From Clostridium sp. AM34-11AC (GTDB lineage Bacteria; Bacillota; Clostridia; Lachnospirales; Lachnospiraceae), in NCBI RefSeq assembly GCF_003435375.1, contig NZ_QWGL01000007.1, positions 62,001 through 126,000 of the forward strand: a stretch of DNA of 64,000 nt, in the 5' to 3' direction. The notes beneath the pieces are model-generated. The model did no database searches, was not told where the DNA came from, and saw only the letters and a list, made by a program, of their open reading frames with translations. This document shows, in pieces, positions 1 through 8,434 of this stretch. Made by a program: the position numbers and the translations under genes. Each line of letters opens with the position of its first letter. Position 1 is the stretch's first letter.

Positions 1-713
1 GCTACGGTGCAGCCATGTCCGTCTGTGATCTTCTGGATCTCCGCAACAACATCCTGAGTCTTGGAATTGATCACATAGTCAGCGCCGTATTCTTTTGCGC
101 GCTCAAGGGAAGAATCGCTGATATCACAGCAAATCACGGTCTTGCAGCCCTTCGCCTTACATGTCTGTAAAATAATGGAACCGATCGTTCCTGTACCAAG
201 GATAAATACAACATCATCTTCGACCACACGACCGCGTCCTGTGCAGTGGGAACCGATTGCAAACGGCTCAACAAGTGCCGCATCTTCCCACTTGACAGAA
301 TCGGAAATCTTGTATACTTCTTTTGCCGGCGCTGTGAAATACTCTCTCCAGCCGCCGTCTGCTCCGGAACCTCTTACTTTTACATGCTCGCACACGTTCT
401 TTCTTCCATGCGTACACTGGTAACAGGTTCCGCAGGAGGAGAGAAGATCCACGATAACATGGTCACCCACCTTCACATTTTTCACGTTTTTACCGATCTT
501 TGCGATCACACCGGCGTTCTCATGTCCCGGAATTCTCGGATATGTGGAGCACGGATTGGAGCCATGCCAGATGTGATGGTCACTTCCGCATACACCTGCG
601 GATTTCATCTGGATAAGGACTTCATCCTCGTTTGCAAGTTCCGGAATCTCAACCTCACGCACCTCATATTTATGCGGTTCTACAACAACGACTTCTTTCA
701 TCATTTCAGCCAT
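1..713 (-). CDS. Zinc-dependent alcohol (polyol/sugar-acid) dehydrogenase, C-terminus beyond window
   Basis: This is a medium-chain dehydrogenase/reductase, and 237 residues are visible. Catalytic zinc ligands are C42 and the H64-E65 pair. A four-cysteine structural zinc lobe lies at C94, C97, C100 and C108. The Rossmann motif GTGTIG is near 173-178, followed by an acidic residue (D197) that suggests NAD. The ATG at 713 fits the family N-terminus. The gene is last in the TRAP/dehydratase cluster, so oxidation of a polyol or sugar acid (as in L-threonine, sorbitol or L-galactonate dehydrogenase relatives) is inferred; the exact substrate cannot be read from sequence. The gene runs off the left edge. 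Confidence 0.9.
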   Translation of the reverse strand, partial: MAEMMKEVVVVEPHKYEVREVEIPELANEDEVLIQMKSAGVCGSDHHIWHGSNPCSTYPRIPGHENAGVIAKIGKNVKNVKVGDHVIVDLLSSCGTCYQCTHGRKNVCEHVKVRGSGADGGWREYFTAPAKEVYKISDSVKWEDAALVEPFAIGSHCTGRGRVVEDDVVFILGTGTIGSIILQTCKAKGCKTVICCDISDSSLERAKEYGADYVINSKTQDVVAEIQKITDGHGCTV

Positions 714-770
714 AATTCATTCTCCTTTTTCTGAAAAGCTTTGTTTTATCTATAACCGGTTTATTCCATG

Positions 771-2054
771 TTACCCTATGATCGACGGGAGCAGCAGTGA
801 AATTCCCGGAACAAGTGCAAATAAGATTCCGCAGAGGATCTCTACTACAACGAACGGAACCAGATGCTTTGACACCTGACCAACGGACTGTTTGCTGATT
901 CCGCATGCCACAAACATACAGGTTCCGAAAGGCGGTGTCGCCTGTCCCATTGCAAGAAGAAATACGAAGACAAGTCCGAACTGTACCGGATCGATTCCAA
1001 ATGCAACAGCGATCGGCGCAAGGATCGGGCCGAGGATCAGGTTTGTTGCTCCAACTTCCAGGAACATGCCGCAGATCGTCAGAAGGATGATGATGATCGC
1101 CCAGAACATATATTTATTAGAGACAAATGCGAGCATGAAGTTCGTCACTGCCTGCGGGATCTGATAATAAGAGATCAGCCAGCCAAACATCTGCGCTGTC
1201 ACAACAAGGATCATCAGGTTTGCAGTTCCTTCTGCTGTATTCTCAACGATCTCCCAGATCGTCTTCATGCTGATCTCGCGATAAACAGCGAGGCATACGA
1301 TCAGACCATAAACAACGGCAACAACTGCGGACTCTGTCGGTGTAAAGATTCCGGCGTAAATACCTCCGAGAATGATGACCGGCATGATCAGCGCCCATAC
1401 TGCGTCTTTAAAGGAAACAAGAAATCTCTTGAAGGAAAACTTGTCGGATTTCGGGAATCCGCATTTCTTTGCTTTGTAGTAAGCATAGAGGCAAAGAAAA
1501 ATGCTGCAGACAACACCTGGAAGAATACCGGCCATTAAGAGTGCGCCTACGTCTGTTCCTGTGATATTACCGTAAATAACGAGCACGATACTCGGCGGAA
1601 TTACGATTCCAAGTGTTCCTCCGATCGCCTGAACAGCTGCCGCATAAGATTCCGGATAGCCGCGCTTTACCATCTCCGGGTACATCAGTCCGCCGATAGC
1701 CGCTGTTGTAGCAACAGAGGAACCGGAAATTGCTGCAAAGAATGTGCAGGCAACGATGGATACCAGGGAGATTCCACCGGAGATCCAGCCGACGAGGGAA
1801 TCTGCAAAGGCAACGAGACGTTTGGAAAGTCCGCCCTTTGACATAACGTCACCGGCGAGCATGAATGCCGGGATCGCCAGCATTGAGAAGCTGTTGGAGT
1901 TTGCGAAAATTCTCTGTGCGATCACTACAAATGTAAGCTTCGGGTCAAGAAGAACCGCTACAATACATGATAACCCCAATGCCCATGTAATTTCAAGTCC
2001 GCATGCCATGCCGACAAGCAGGACAACGATCAAAGCAATAGCTGCAGTCTGCAT
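771..2054 (-). CDS. dctM: TRAP transporter large permease (DctM family)
   Basis: The product is 427 residues, the usual length for DctM, with about twelve hydrophobic segments. Family motifs include the GxxxxLAIPAFMLAGDVMSKGG stretch near 55-75 and the IGGTLGIVIPPSIVLVIYG stretch near 143-161. It forms the ion-coupled channel of a tripartite ATP-independent periplasmic transporter together with DctQ. The start codon overlaps the dctQ stop (TGATG), which indicates translational coupling. Neighbouring dctP and a ManD-type dehydratase point to a sugar acid (uronate or aldonate) as substrate; that is inference from context. Confidence 0.95.
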   Translation of the reverse strand: MQTAAIALIVVLLVGMACGLEITWALGLSCIVAVLLDPKLTFVVIAQRIFANSNSFSMLAIPAFMLAGDVMSKGGLSKRLVAFADSLVGWISGGISLVSIVACTFFAAISGSSVATTAAIGGLMYPEMVKRGYPESYAAAVQAIGGTLGIVIPPSIVLVIYGNITGTDVGALLMAGILPGVVCSIFLCLYAYYKAKKCGFPKSDKFSFKRFLVSFKDAVWALIMPVIILGGIYAGIFTPTESAVVAVVYGLIVCLAVYREISMKTIWEIVENTAEGTANLMILVVTAQMFGWLISYYQIPQAVTNFMLAFVSNKYMFWAIIIILLTICGMFLEVGATNLILGPILAPIAVAFGIDPVQFGLVFVFLLAMGQATPPFGTCMFVACGISKQSVGQVSKHLVPFVVVEILCGILFALVPGISLLLPSIIG

Positions 2055-2539
2055 CAGCCTACCTCCTTCTCTTTTCCAAATTCCTCCCAGGTATCTACGA
2101 TCAATGCGAGGAAATTCATAATAAATCCGATAAACATGATCCCGTAAAGCAGGCTCATTGGAATTCCCATTGCCGGGCTGATCTGATATCCACCGATCTC
2201 AATAAGCCCGTAGCCGCTATACATAAGAATCAAACTAACATAAATGGCGATTCCTTTCCGGATCACATCCATAACATACTGTGCCTTTCCCTTCAGGTAT
2301 CCGTCGATCAGCTCAATGCGGACAAACAGGTGATCTGTCGCCGCGAGGTTGATTCCAAGAACGATCAATGCCACAAACAGATATCTGGAAAGTTCCTCCG
2401 ACCATGTCAGGCTCTTAAATATAACAAATCTGCAAAATGTCTGTAAGAATACAACTCCGATCATCAGTAAAAGGACTGCGCCGATGATCGCTTTATTGAT
2501 TTTCTGTACTTTTTTAAAGACTGCCGCGAATTTTTCCAT
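2054..2539 (-). CDS. dctQ: TRAP transporter small permease (DctQ family)
   Basis: This is a 161-residue membrane protein with four predicted hydrophobic helices and the family signature W-[ST]-EE-[LS]-[SA]-R (here WSEELSRYLFV, near residues 61-71). DctQ is the small membrane subunit that associates with DctM. An AGGAGG site lies a few bases upstream of the ATG at 2539. It sits between dctP (11 bp upstream) and dctM (overlapping), the standard order P-Q-M, so the three subunits should be made from one mRNA. Confidence 0.95.
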   Translation of the reverse strand: MEKFAAVFKKVQKINKAIIGAVLLLMIGVVFLQTFCRFVIFKSLTWSEELSRYLFVALIVLGINLAATDHLFVRIELIDGYLKGKAQYVMDVIRKGIAIYVSLILMYSGYGLIEIGGYQISPAMGIPMSLLYGIMFIGFIMNFLALIVDTWEEFGKEKEVG

Positions 2540-2549
2540 AACGCACCTC

Positions 2550-3569
2550 CTACTTATTTACTGACAGTGCCCGGATCTCAGAGATCATATCACCATACTG
2601 TTCTTCCCACTGCGCATACAAGTCTGCTGCCTTGTCGATGAACTGCTGCTTATCCGGATATGTGACGGTCATTCCCTGTTTTTCCAGCTCTGCGACTGCC
2701 TCGGAATCCATCTTACGACTGATTTCTCTCTCCTCGATGCTGCACTCAGCCATCACACGTTTGAAGGTTTCTTTTGTCTCATCGTCAAAGGATGCCCATG
2801 TCTCAGGACTCATGACAAGGAAAACGGTCGAGTACGCATGCTCGGTCATTGCAAGGTGGTTGTTGACCTGAGCGACGTTGTTTGTCAGGATAACGGTTGC
2901 CGGGTTCTCCTGTCCGTCAAGTGCACCCTGCTGGAGTGCTGTGTAAGCTTCGCCCCATGACATCGGGGTCGCATCTGCTCCCATTGCTTTCCAGAATGCG
3001 ATATGTACCTGATTCTCCATGGTACGGATCTTCAGTCCGGCGACATCATCCACCGAATTGACATCCCGCTTGCTGTTTGTCAGGTTGCGGAAACCGGATT
3101 CCCAGATCCCCAGTCCGTAGAGCTGGACGCCGGAAAGCTTGTCGAGGAAACGGGTTCCGATATCCCCCAGGAACACGGCATCGGCCTGCTCGGTCGATGT
3201 GATCAGGTACGGAATGTCCAGCGCCTGAAAATCGTTGATGAAGTTTCCGATCGTGGACTGGTTGACGACTGCGATATCGATCGTTCCCATCTGACATCCC
3301 TCGATCGTATCGATCTCAGCTCCGAGCTGTCCGTTATGGTATGTCTCGATCTTATATTTTCCTTCGGTCTCATCGTAAATCCTGTCTGCAAATGCTTCCA
3401 TCGACTGTCCGATGGCTCCTGCCTGTGATGAGGTCTGTGCCATTCGAAGCGTGATCGTTCCGTCTGTGCTGTTCTTCTGATGACTGTCCTTGTAGATGCT
3501 GAATCCGCTGAGTACAACTGCTGCTGCGAGAATTCCTGCAGCTGCGAGAGCTGATGACTTTTTGCTCAT
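2550..3569 (-). CDS. dctP: TRAP transporter solute-binding protein (DctP family)
   Basis: The product is 339 residues, beginning with a lysine pair and a hydrophobic core (about residues 7-25) typical of an export signal. No lipobox cysteine is seen, so anchoring may be through an uncleaved signal segment. The mature part matches DctP/YiaO proteins: LRMAQTSS at the start of the fold, the NGQLGAEIDTIEGCQMGTID block near 98-117, and the GLKIRTMENQVHIAFWKAMGADATPMSWGEAYTALQQGALDGQENP block near 190-235, which carries the conserved carboxylate-binding arginine. It should capture an organic or sugar acid outside the cell and hand it to DctQM. Confidence 0.95.
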   Translation of the reverse strand: MSKKSSALAAAGILAAAVVLSGFSIYKDSHQKNSTDGTITLRMAQTSSQAGAIGQSMEAFADRIYDETEGKYKIETYHNGQLGAEIDTIEGCQMGTIDIAVVNQSTIGNFINDFQALDIPYLITSTEQADAVFLGDIGTRFLDKLSGVQLYGLGIWESGFRNLTNSKRDVNSVDDVAGLKIRTMENQVHIAFWKAMGADATPMSWGEAYTALQQGALDGQENPATVILTNNVAQVNNHLAMTEHAYSTVFLVMSPETWASFDDETKETFKRVMAECSIEEREISRKMDSEAVAELEKQGMTVTYPDKQQFIDKAADLYAQWEEQYGDMISEIRALSVNK

Positions 3570-3602
3570 TCCTCTTTAAGCTCCTTTCCCTTTTCCGAAA
3601 AT

Positions 3603-4850
3603 CTACGGAGTTACAAGTGCTCCGTCACGTCCTCTTGTCTGTGTCCACGTTGTCACGGTGTTTTCACACGGATACTTTGCCGCCTCAGTTTCATCGATAT
3701 CGACGCCCAGGCCTGGCTTATCATTCGCGTAAACATAGCCTTTCCGATACTCCGGCATACCTGGGAATACATCAAGAAGCGCGCCGTGCGGTCCTTTTAA
3801 TTCCTGAATCACAAAGTTCGGCGGTTCGATCCCGGACCATTCCTGAACACCGAAATTCTGTGCCGCAAGGTCGATGTGGATATTTGCTGCATGGGCTAAC
3901 GGAGACATATCCCCCGGTCCGTGCCATGCTGTCCGAACACCAAACTGCTCCGCAAAGATCTGAAGCTTTCTCGCCGGTGTAATTCCTCCAACCTGGCTGA
4001 TATGAACACGGATGAAATCGATGAGCTGTTCTGCGATCACGGTTCTCCATTCATACGGATTGTTGAACAGTTCCCCCTGCGCGATCGGGATGCTCGTCTG
4101 CTGTCTTAAATTTCTAAGCCAGGAGAGCTGCTCTAACGGAACCGGATCTTCCAGAAAGAAAAGATCAAACGGTTCAAGACCTTTCGCAAGCGCCACCGCA
4201 TCAGCCGGAGCAATCCGCTCATGGACATCATGCACAAGCTGCATATCGTAACCGATCTTCGCTCGAATCTGTTCAAATAACTGGATTGTATCGCGGATGT
4301 ATTTCTTAGAATCGAGATACAATCCATCATGTGCGCCTTCTGGTGCTGTCTCAGGTGTCTGTCCATAAGGAAGTCCGCCGTAACCGCCGCACTGGCATCT
4401 TAAGTGGGTAATCCCCATTTCCTGATACATCTGAATATTCTCGCAGATCTCATTAATGTCCCGTCCGTCCACATGACGGTAGACCGGAATTCCTTCCCTT
4501 ACTTTTCCTCCAAACAACTCGTATAACGGCATCCCTGCCATCTTTCCCTTGATATCCCAAAGCGCCATGTCGATTCCGGAAATCGCGTTATTCTCGATCG
4601 GGCCATTTCTCCAATAGCCGTTCTGATGCATCAGCTGCCAGGTCTCCTCGATATTTTCAACCGGACGCCCTACAAGCAGCGGCTTCATATACTCCTCAAT
4701 CAGATGCTTTACCGTCAGATGGCGGTAAGCAAAGGTTGCGCAGCCAAGTCCATACAGCCCCGGCTGATTTGTCTCGATCTTTACGACCACAAGATTGATT
4801 CCTTCTGGTGCCGTACAGATCACCCGGATATCCCTAATCTTTACTGACAT
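3603..4850 (-). CDS. Enolase-superfamily dehydratase, ManD/RspA type (D-mannonate/D-altronate-like)
   Basis: The 415-residue protein belongs to the mandelate racemase/enolase superfamily and is closest in pattern to ManD/RspA. Visible motifs are YWRNGP near 79-84, an HDVHE metal/catalytic box (D208, H210), the metal ligands E234 in FFLEDP and E260 in QGELF, and a WHGPGD box with H310 near 309-314. Such enzymes dehydrate C6 aldonates to 2-keto-3-deoxy sugars, but many ManD homologues are slow or act on other acids, so the substrate is uncertain. It is the first gene of the operon that continues with dctPQM. An AGGAGG site precedes the ATG. Confidence 0.88.
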   Translation of the reverse strand: MSVKIRDIRVICTAPEGINLVVVKIETNQPGLYGLGCATFAYRHLTVKHLIEEYMKPLLVGRPVENIEETWQLMHQNGYWRNGPIENNAISGIDMALWDIKGKMAGMPLYELFGGKVREGIPVYRHVDGRDINEICENIQMYQEMGITHLRCQCGGYGGLPYGQTPETAPEGAHDGLYLDSKKYIRDTIQLFEQIRAKIGYDMQLVHDVHERIAPADAVALAKGLEPFDLFFLEDPVPLEQLSWLRNLRQQTSIPIAQGELFNNPYEWRTVIAEQLIDFIRVHISQVGGITPARKLQIFAEQFGVRTAWHGPGDMSPLAHAANIHIDLAAQNFGVQEWSGIEPPNFVIQELKGPHGALLDVFPGMPEYRKGYVYANDKPGLGVDIDETEAAKYPCENTVTTWTQTRGRDGALVTP

Positions 4851-4941
4851 CCCATATTCCTCCTCATCCTTTTATTTATAAGACGTTGCCATAATCAGTT
4901 TATTGATTTTGCAGATTTTCAAGTTGTCTTGATTGTCTCTT

Positions 4942-4965
4942 AACTTGTTACTCATCATACAAGTT
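4942..4965. promoter_or_regulatory. Inverted repeat upstream of the dehydratase operon, possible GntR operator
   Basis: AACTTGT, ten bases, then ACAAGTT forms a perfect 7-bp inverted repeat between the regulator gene and the dehydratase gene. The core half-site TTGT resembles half-sites bound by FadR-type GntR proteins, and further TTGTC half-sites lie just downstream at 4923-4937. Binding by the adjacent regulator is inferred. Confidence 0.4.
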
Positions 4966-5023
4966 TGGTTTTATTATCAAGGTGCCTTTTGCGCTGCAAC
5001 CGACACCCTGTTTTACTCATTGC

Positions 5024-5740
5024 TTATTTTTTTCCTGTTCCGCCTTCACGATCTTCGATCTTTCCAGACATCTTCAATGTCTCAATCGAACCACCAAGAT
5101 GCTGTTCCATTACGTCACGAGCCCTTTCTGCATCATGATTTTTAAATGCTTCCAGTATCTCCGTGTGGTAGTGAAGTCCCGTCTCATATCCGAACAACTC
5201 ATTCATTTGTTCATGGTTCTTTCTGGATTCCAGAAAAACTTTATGAAGACTCTTTTCCAGAAGCGGATTGCCGGAGGTCCGGCTGATAACTTCATGAAAT
5301 TTCAGGTCTGCACGGACAAATTTCGCTCGGTCTCCTTTAAATTCCTTCATCTGTTCCAGATAAACTTCCAGAGCGGCAACTGTTTTTTCATCGCAGTTTT
5401 CCATTGCGAGTACGCATGCCCCCGGCTCCAGAATCTTTCTGAATTCCAGTACTTTGCAGATATCCATACAATCTTCCGATGTGATCTTGTATTCTGCCTC
5501 GTCCCAGTTTTCAACCTGAGTGTTGATCAGGAACGTTCCTTTTCCCTGATAGCTTTTCAGAACACCAATCCCGATCAGATATTGAAGTGCCGATCGGATA
5601 CTGGAACGGCTGACTCCAAGTTCCATAACCATCTGGTTTTCAGACGGAATCTTTTCGCCGATGTTCCATTTTCCGGATTCAATATTTTCCTTCAGATACT
5701 CAACGACCTGATCCGTAATATTGACTGTTTTTATTTTCAT
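5024..5740 (-). CDS. GntR-family transcriptional regulator, FadR (FCD) subfamily
   Basis: The 238-residue protein has an N-terminal winged helix (about 1-70; EKIPSENQMVMELGVSRSSIRSALQYLIGIGVL) and an all-helical FCD effector domain (about 85-225) with the metal-binding pattern D..FH...........H found in VanR/FadR-type regulators. These proteins usually repress sugar-acid catabolic operons and release DNA when the acid binds. It lies immediately upstream of the dehydratase/TRAP operon on the same strand, so local control is likely. A palindrome overlapping its own transcription start suggests autoregulation. Confidence 0.92.
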   Translation of the reverse strand: MKIKTVNITDQVVEYLKENIESGKWNIGEKIPSENQMVMELGVSRSSIRSALQYLIGIGVLKSYQGKGTFLINTQVENWDEAEYKITSEDCMDICKVLEFRKILEPGACVLAMENCDEKTVAALEVYLEQMKEFKGDRAKFVRADLKFHEVISRTSGNPLLEKSLHKVFLESRKNHEQMNELFGYETGLHYHTEILEAFKNHDAERARDVMEQHLGGSIETLKMSGKIEDREGGTGKK

Positions 5741-5802
5741 CCTCGCGCGTTACCTGCTTCTTTATTATTCTGCTTGTTGGGCGGATAAGATTGTTCTTTT
5801 AC

Positions 5803-5852
5803 TTGTCAGACAACCTATGAGTTGATTATATCCTATTTTTACCTAAAGTCAA
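5803..5852 (-). promoter_or_regulatory. Promoter of the GntR gene with palindromic operator
   Basis: On the minus strand a TTGACT box (5847-5852) and a TATAAT box (5825-5830) are separated by 16 bp. Just downstream lies the perfect palindrome TTGTC-T-GACAA (5803-5813 on the other strand), where a bound regulator would block the start of transcription. It shares TTGTC half-sites with the region before the dehydratase gene. Confidence 0.6.
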
Positions 5853-6076
5853 TACCCATTTTCAATATTTTTCGTTGTTTTTTACAGACTAAACGGAATC
5901 TTTGCGGGGAATGTTGATATGTTCCATGCAGAAAATGACTGCCCATGTAAAGCATCTTAACTCTATATCACTCTGTACTGATCTGCCGCCGTTTGCTTGC
6001 ATCGCTGAAACTTCCATGGTAGAATAGAAATGATGTGTACAGAAATTATCCACTCACCCGAAAGGAGACTTGTGAT

Positions 6077-7489
6077 ATGAAATCCGGAGAACATTTTGAC
6101 GTGATCATCATCGGCGCGGGCCCGTCCGGAATCTTCTGCGCGTATGAGCTGATCAAAGAAAAACCTGAACTGAATATTTTAATGATTGAAAAAGGAAGAC
6201 CGATCGAGAAACGTGTCTGTCCGAAGAGAAAAACAAAGGTGTGCGTGGGCTGCAAACCATGTTCTATCACCACCGGTTTCGCCGGAGCAGGAGCTTTCTC
6301 CGACGGCAAGCTCTCCCTTTCCCCGGATGTCGGCGGAAATCTGCCGGAGATCTTAGGATATGACAAGGCAACTGAACTCATCCGGGAATCCGACGATATC
6401 TATCTGCAGTTCGGCGCTGATAAGAACGTCTACGGTGTTGACAAACAGCAGGAGATCCGCAAGATCCGCAAGAAAGCCATCAATGCAAACTTAAAGCTCA
6501 TCGAGTGTCCGATCCGCCACCTCGGAACGGAGGAAGGCTATAAGATTTACACAAGACTGCAGGAACACCTTCTCGCCAACGGAATCCACATGGAATTCAA
6601 CACCATGGTCAAGGATATCATCATCGAGGACGGTGCCGCAAGGGGTGTTATCACCGATAAAGATGAGACATACTACGCAGATGAGGTTGTCTCCGCCATC
6701 GGACGTGAAGGCTCCGACTGGTTCTCCCACATCTGCGATGACCACGGAATCGATACCGAAGTAGGAACCGTCGACATCGGCGTCCGTGTTGAGGTCCGCG
6801 ACGAGGTCATGGAGTTCCTCAACAAGAACCTCTACGAGGCAAAGCTTGTATACTACACACCGACCTTCGACGATAAGGTCCGCACATTCTGTACGAACCC
6901 GTCCGGTGAGGTTGCTACCGAATACTATGAGAACGGCCTGGCTGTCGTAAATGGTCACGCTTATAAATCAAAAGAATATAAGACAAACAACACAAACTTT
7001 GCGATCCTGGTTTCCAAGAACTTCACAAAGCCCTTCAAGACCCCGATCGAGTACGGCAAACATATCGCCCAGCTGTCCAACATGCTATGCGACGGAAAGA
7101 TCCTGGTCCAGACCTTCGGTGATTTCCAGAGAGGCCGCCGCACCACGGAGGAACGTCTCTGCAGAAACAACATCATCCCGACCTTAAAGGATGCCGTTCC
7201 GGGCGACCTTTCCTTAGTTCTCCCGCACCGCATCATGGTGGACATCAAGGAGATGTTAAAGGCCCTCGACAAGGTAACTCCGGGTATCGCCAGCGATGAG
7301 ACACTGCTTTACGGAGTGGAGGTTAAATTCTACTCCAACAAGGTCGTTGTCGATAAGGACTTCGAGACAAACATCCACGGTCTCCGCGCTATCGGTGACG
7401 GTGCATCCGTGACCCGCGGACTTCAGCAGGCATCCGCGAATGGACTTTCTGTTGCGAGAAGTATCCTCGCGAGGATCGATCAGAAATAA
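6077..7489 (+). CDS. FAD-dependent oxidoreductase (COG2509-like, possible NAD(P)/FAD dehydrogenase)
   Basis: The start at 6077 has AAAGGAG 8 bp upstream, giving 470 residues; an earlier in-frame ATG at 6035 has no ribosome site. The N-terminus carries the dinucleotide motif GAGPSG within IIIGAGPSGIFCAYEL, followed by a cysteine cluster (CPKRK..KVCVGCKPC) near residues 48-66 and the GFAGAGAFSDGKLSL block typical of the uncharacterised COG2509 flavoproteins. The C-terminal AIGDGASVTRGLQQASANG closes the FAD site. The reaction catalysed is unknown. It appears monocistronic, followed by a strong bidirectional terminator. Confidence 0.88.
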   Translation: MKSGEHFDVIIIGAGPSGIFCAYELIKEKPELNILMIEKGRPIEKRVCPKRKTKVCVGCKPCSITTGFAGAGAFSDGKLSLSPDVGGNLPEILGYDKATELIRESDDIYLQFGADKNVYGVDKQQEIRKIRKKAINANLKLIECPIRHLGTEEGYKIYTRLQEHLLANGIHMEFNTMVKDIIIEDGAARGVITDKDETYYADEVVSAIGREGSDWFSHICDDHGIDTEVGTVDIGVRVEVRDEVMEFLNKNLYEAKLVYYTPTFDDKVRTFCTNPSGEVATEYYENGLAVVNGHAYKSKEYKTNNTNFAILVSKNFTKPFKTPIEYGKHIAQLSNMLCDGKILVQTFGDFQRGRRTTEERLCRNNIIPTLKDAVPGDLSLVLPHRIMVDIKEMLKALDKVTPGIASDETLLYGVEVKFYSNKVVVDKDFETNIHGLRAIGDGASVTRGLQQASANGLSVARSILARIDQK

Positions 7490-7544
7490 GGCAGTAAAAA
7501 GCTTCTTTTAAATCTGTATGCTGAAAACCACACATATAAAATAG

Positions 7545-7615
7545 AAAAAAGAGCATCTTTGCGCTCCTATGTTTTAAGACATTTTCCAAAACATTGGAGC
7601 CGGAGATGCTCTTTT
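7545..7615. terminator. Long bidirectional rho-independent terminator
   Basis: AAGAGCATCT and AGATGCTCTT form the outer stem, with a second inner stem GCTCC..ATGTTTT / AAAACAT..GGAGC. There is an A run on the left and T run on the right, so it can end transcription of the flavoprotein gene (+) and of the glutamate synthase remnant (-). Confidence 0.8.
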
Positions 7616-7631
7616 ATGCCCGATCCGCCCT

Positions 7632-8072
7632 TTATTCCGCCGCCCCAAGATTCGAGTATCCCATCAGGTCCTCATCGACCTCTCTCGCGGCATTCCTTCC
7701 CTCGCGGATCGCCCAGACGACCAGGAACTGGCCCCGGCGCATATCGCCCGCCGTGTAGATTCCCGGAACCTGGGTCCTGTGTCCGTCATTTTTTGTCTTT
7801 ACCCGGAGACACCCGTCAAGCTCCAATCCGAAACCTTCCGCGGCATACTTCTCCGCGCCGAGGATCTCGCCGTCTGTGAACAGGATAGATGTCGGGCCGT
7901 CCCACGGTTCCATCATTGTTGCGTAATAGCGGTAGAAATCCTTTATCTCCTGCCGCATATAGCGGTCATGTTCCCACGGCGCCGGGATCGTGATCATGAC
8001 AGCCAGCGGAAGATCCATGCCGCTCATGGTAAGGAATTCCAGCGTGTTGGAGATATCTTGCCATATTTTCAA
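7632..8072 (-). pseudogene. Glutamate synthase remnant: gltB fragment fused in frame to the end of gltD
   Basis: The 146-codon frame, starting with TTG, has two unrelated halves. Residues about 8-73 match the N-terminal glutamine-amidotransferase region of the glutamate synthase large subunit (TLEFLTMSGMDLP, then FYRYYATMMEPWDGPTSILFTDGEILGA). Residues about 76-143 match the extreme C-terminus of the small subunit GltD (VPGIYTAGDMRRGQFLVVWAIREGRNAAREVDEDLMG). A normal gltB-gltD pair spans about 6 kb, so this is best read as an internal deletion leaving an in-frame scar. The N-terminal catalytic cysteine, the FMN/Fe-S part and the NADPH/FAD domains are all missing. No convincing ribosome site is seen. 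Confidence 0.8.
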
Positions 8073-8377
8073 TTTTGTGCAAATATCACATTTTTACAAA
8101 ATTATCAGATTATCTGACAATTGTTTTTGTCAGTTTGTCTGTATGGTAGGGGCATTTGTTTTTATCATAGAGACATTCTATGGATACGTCTGAAATTCCC
8201 TATTGATGCAAAAATCACAGCTCGTTATCGCAAAAAAGACACTAAAAAAGTCTGCCAAATTTTGTTATCTTTCTTTGAGCACATTTTCTAATTTAAGCTG
8301 CATTACTGCCCTTATTCAGCCGTAATTCAATGTATGCATGATCCTTATTAAGGATTTTCCCTTTGAGTGTTCATTCC

Positions 8378-8430
8378 CCAATCCAAATCGGCTTCGCCGA
8401 TGGGATTTTTACCTTCCAGCCTAAGTTTTC
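8378..8430 (+). repeat. Relic of the 133-bp inverted-repeat element (central hairpin only)
   Basis: This is a diverged piece of the element family described at 59661. It keeps the central hairpin ATCGGC-ttc-GCCGAT, the GGGATTTTT arm and the CCTTCCAGCCTAAGTTTTC stretch, but has lost both terminal repeats. It lies directly after the xerD stop codon. The rest of the interval 8073-8377 holds no recognisable gene. Confidence 0.7.
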
Positions 8431-8434
8431 ACTT

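Noticed and set aside
4982..5788. A 268-codon plus-strand frame over the GntR gene
   Set aside because: It is rich in Cys, Phe, His and Leu, lacks a ribosome site and is the shadow of a clear FadR-type regulator.
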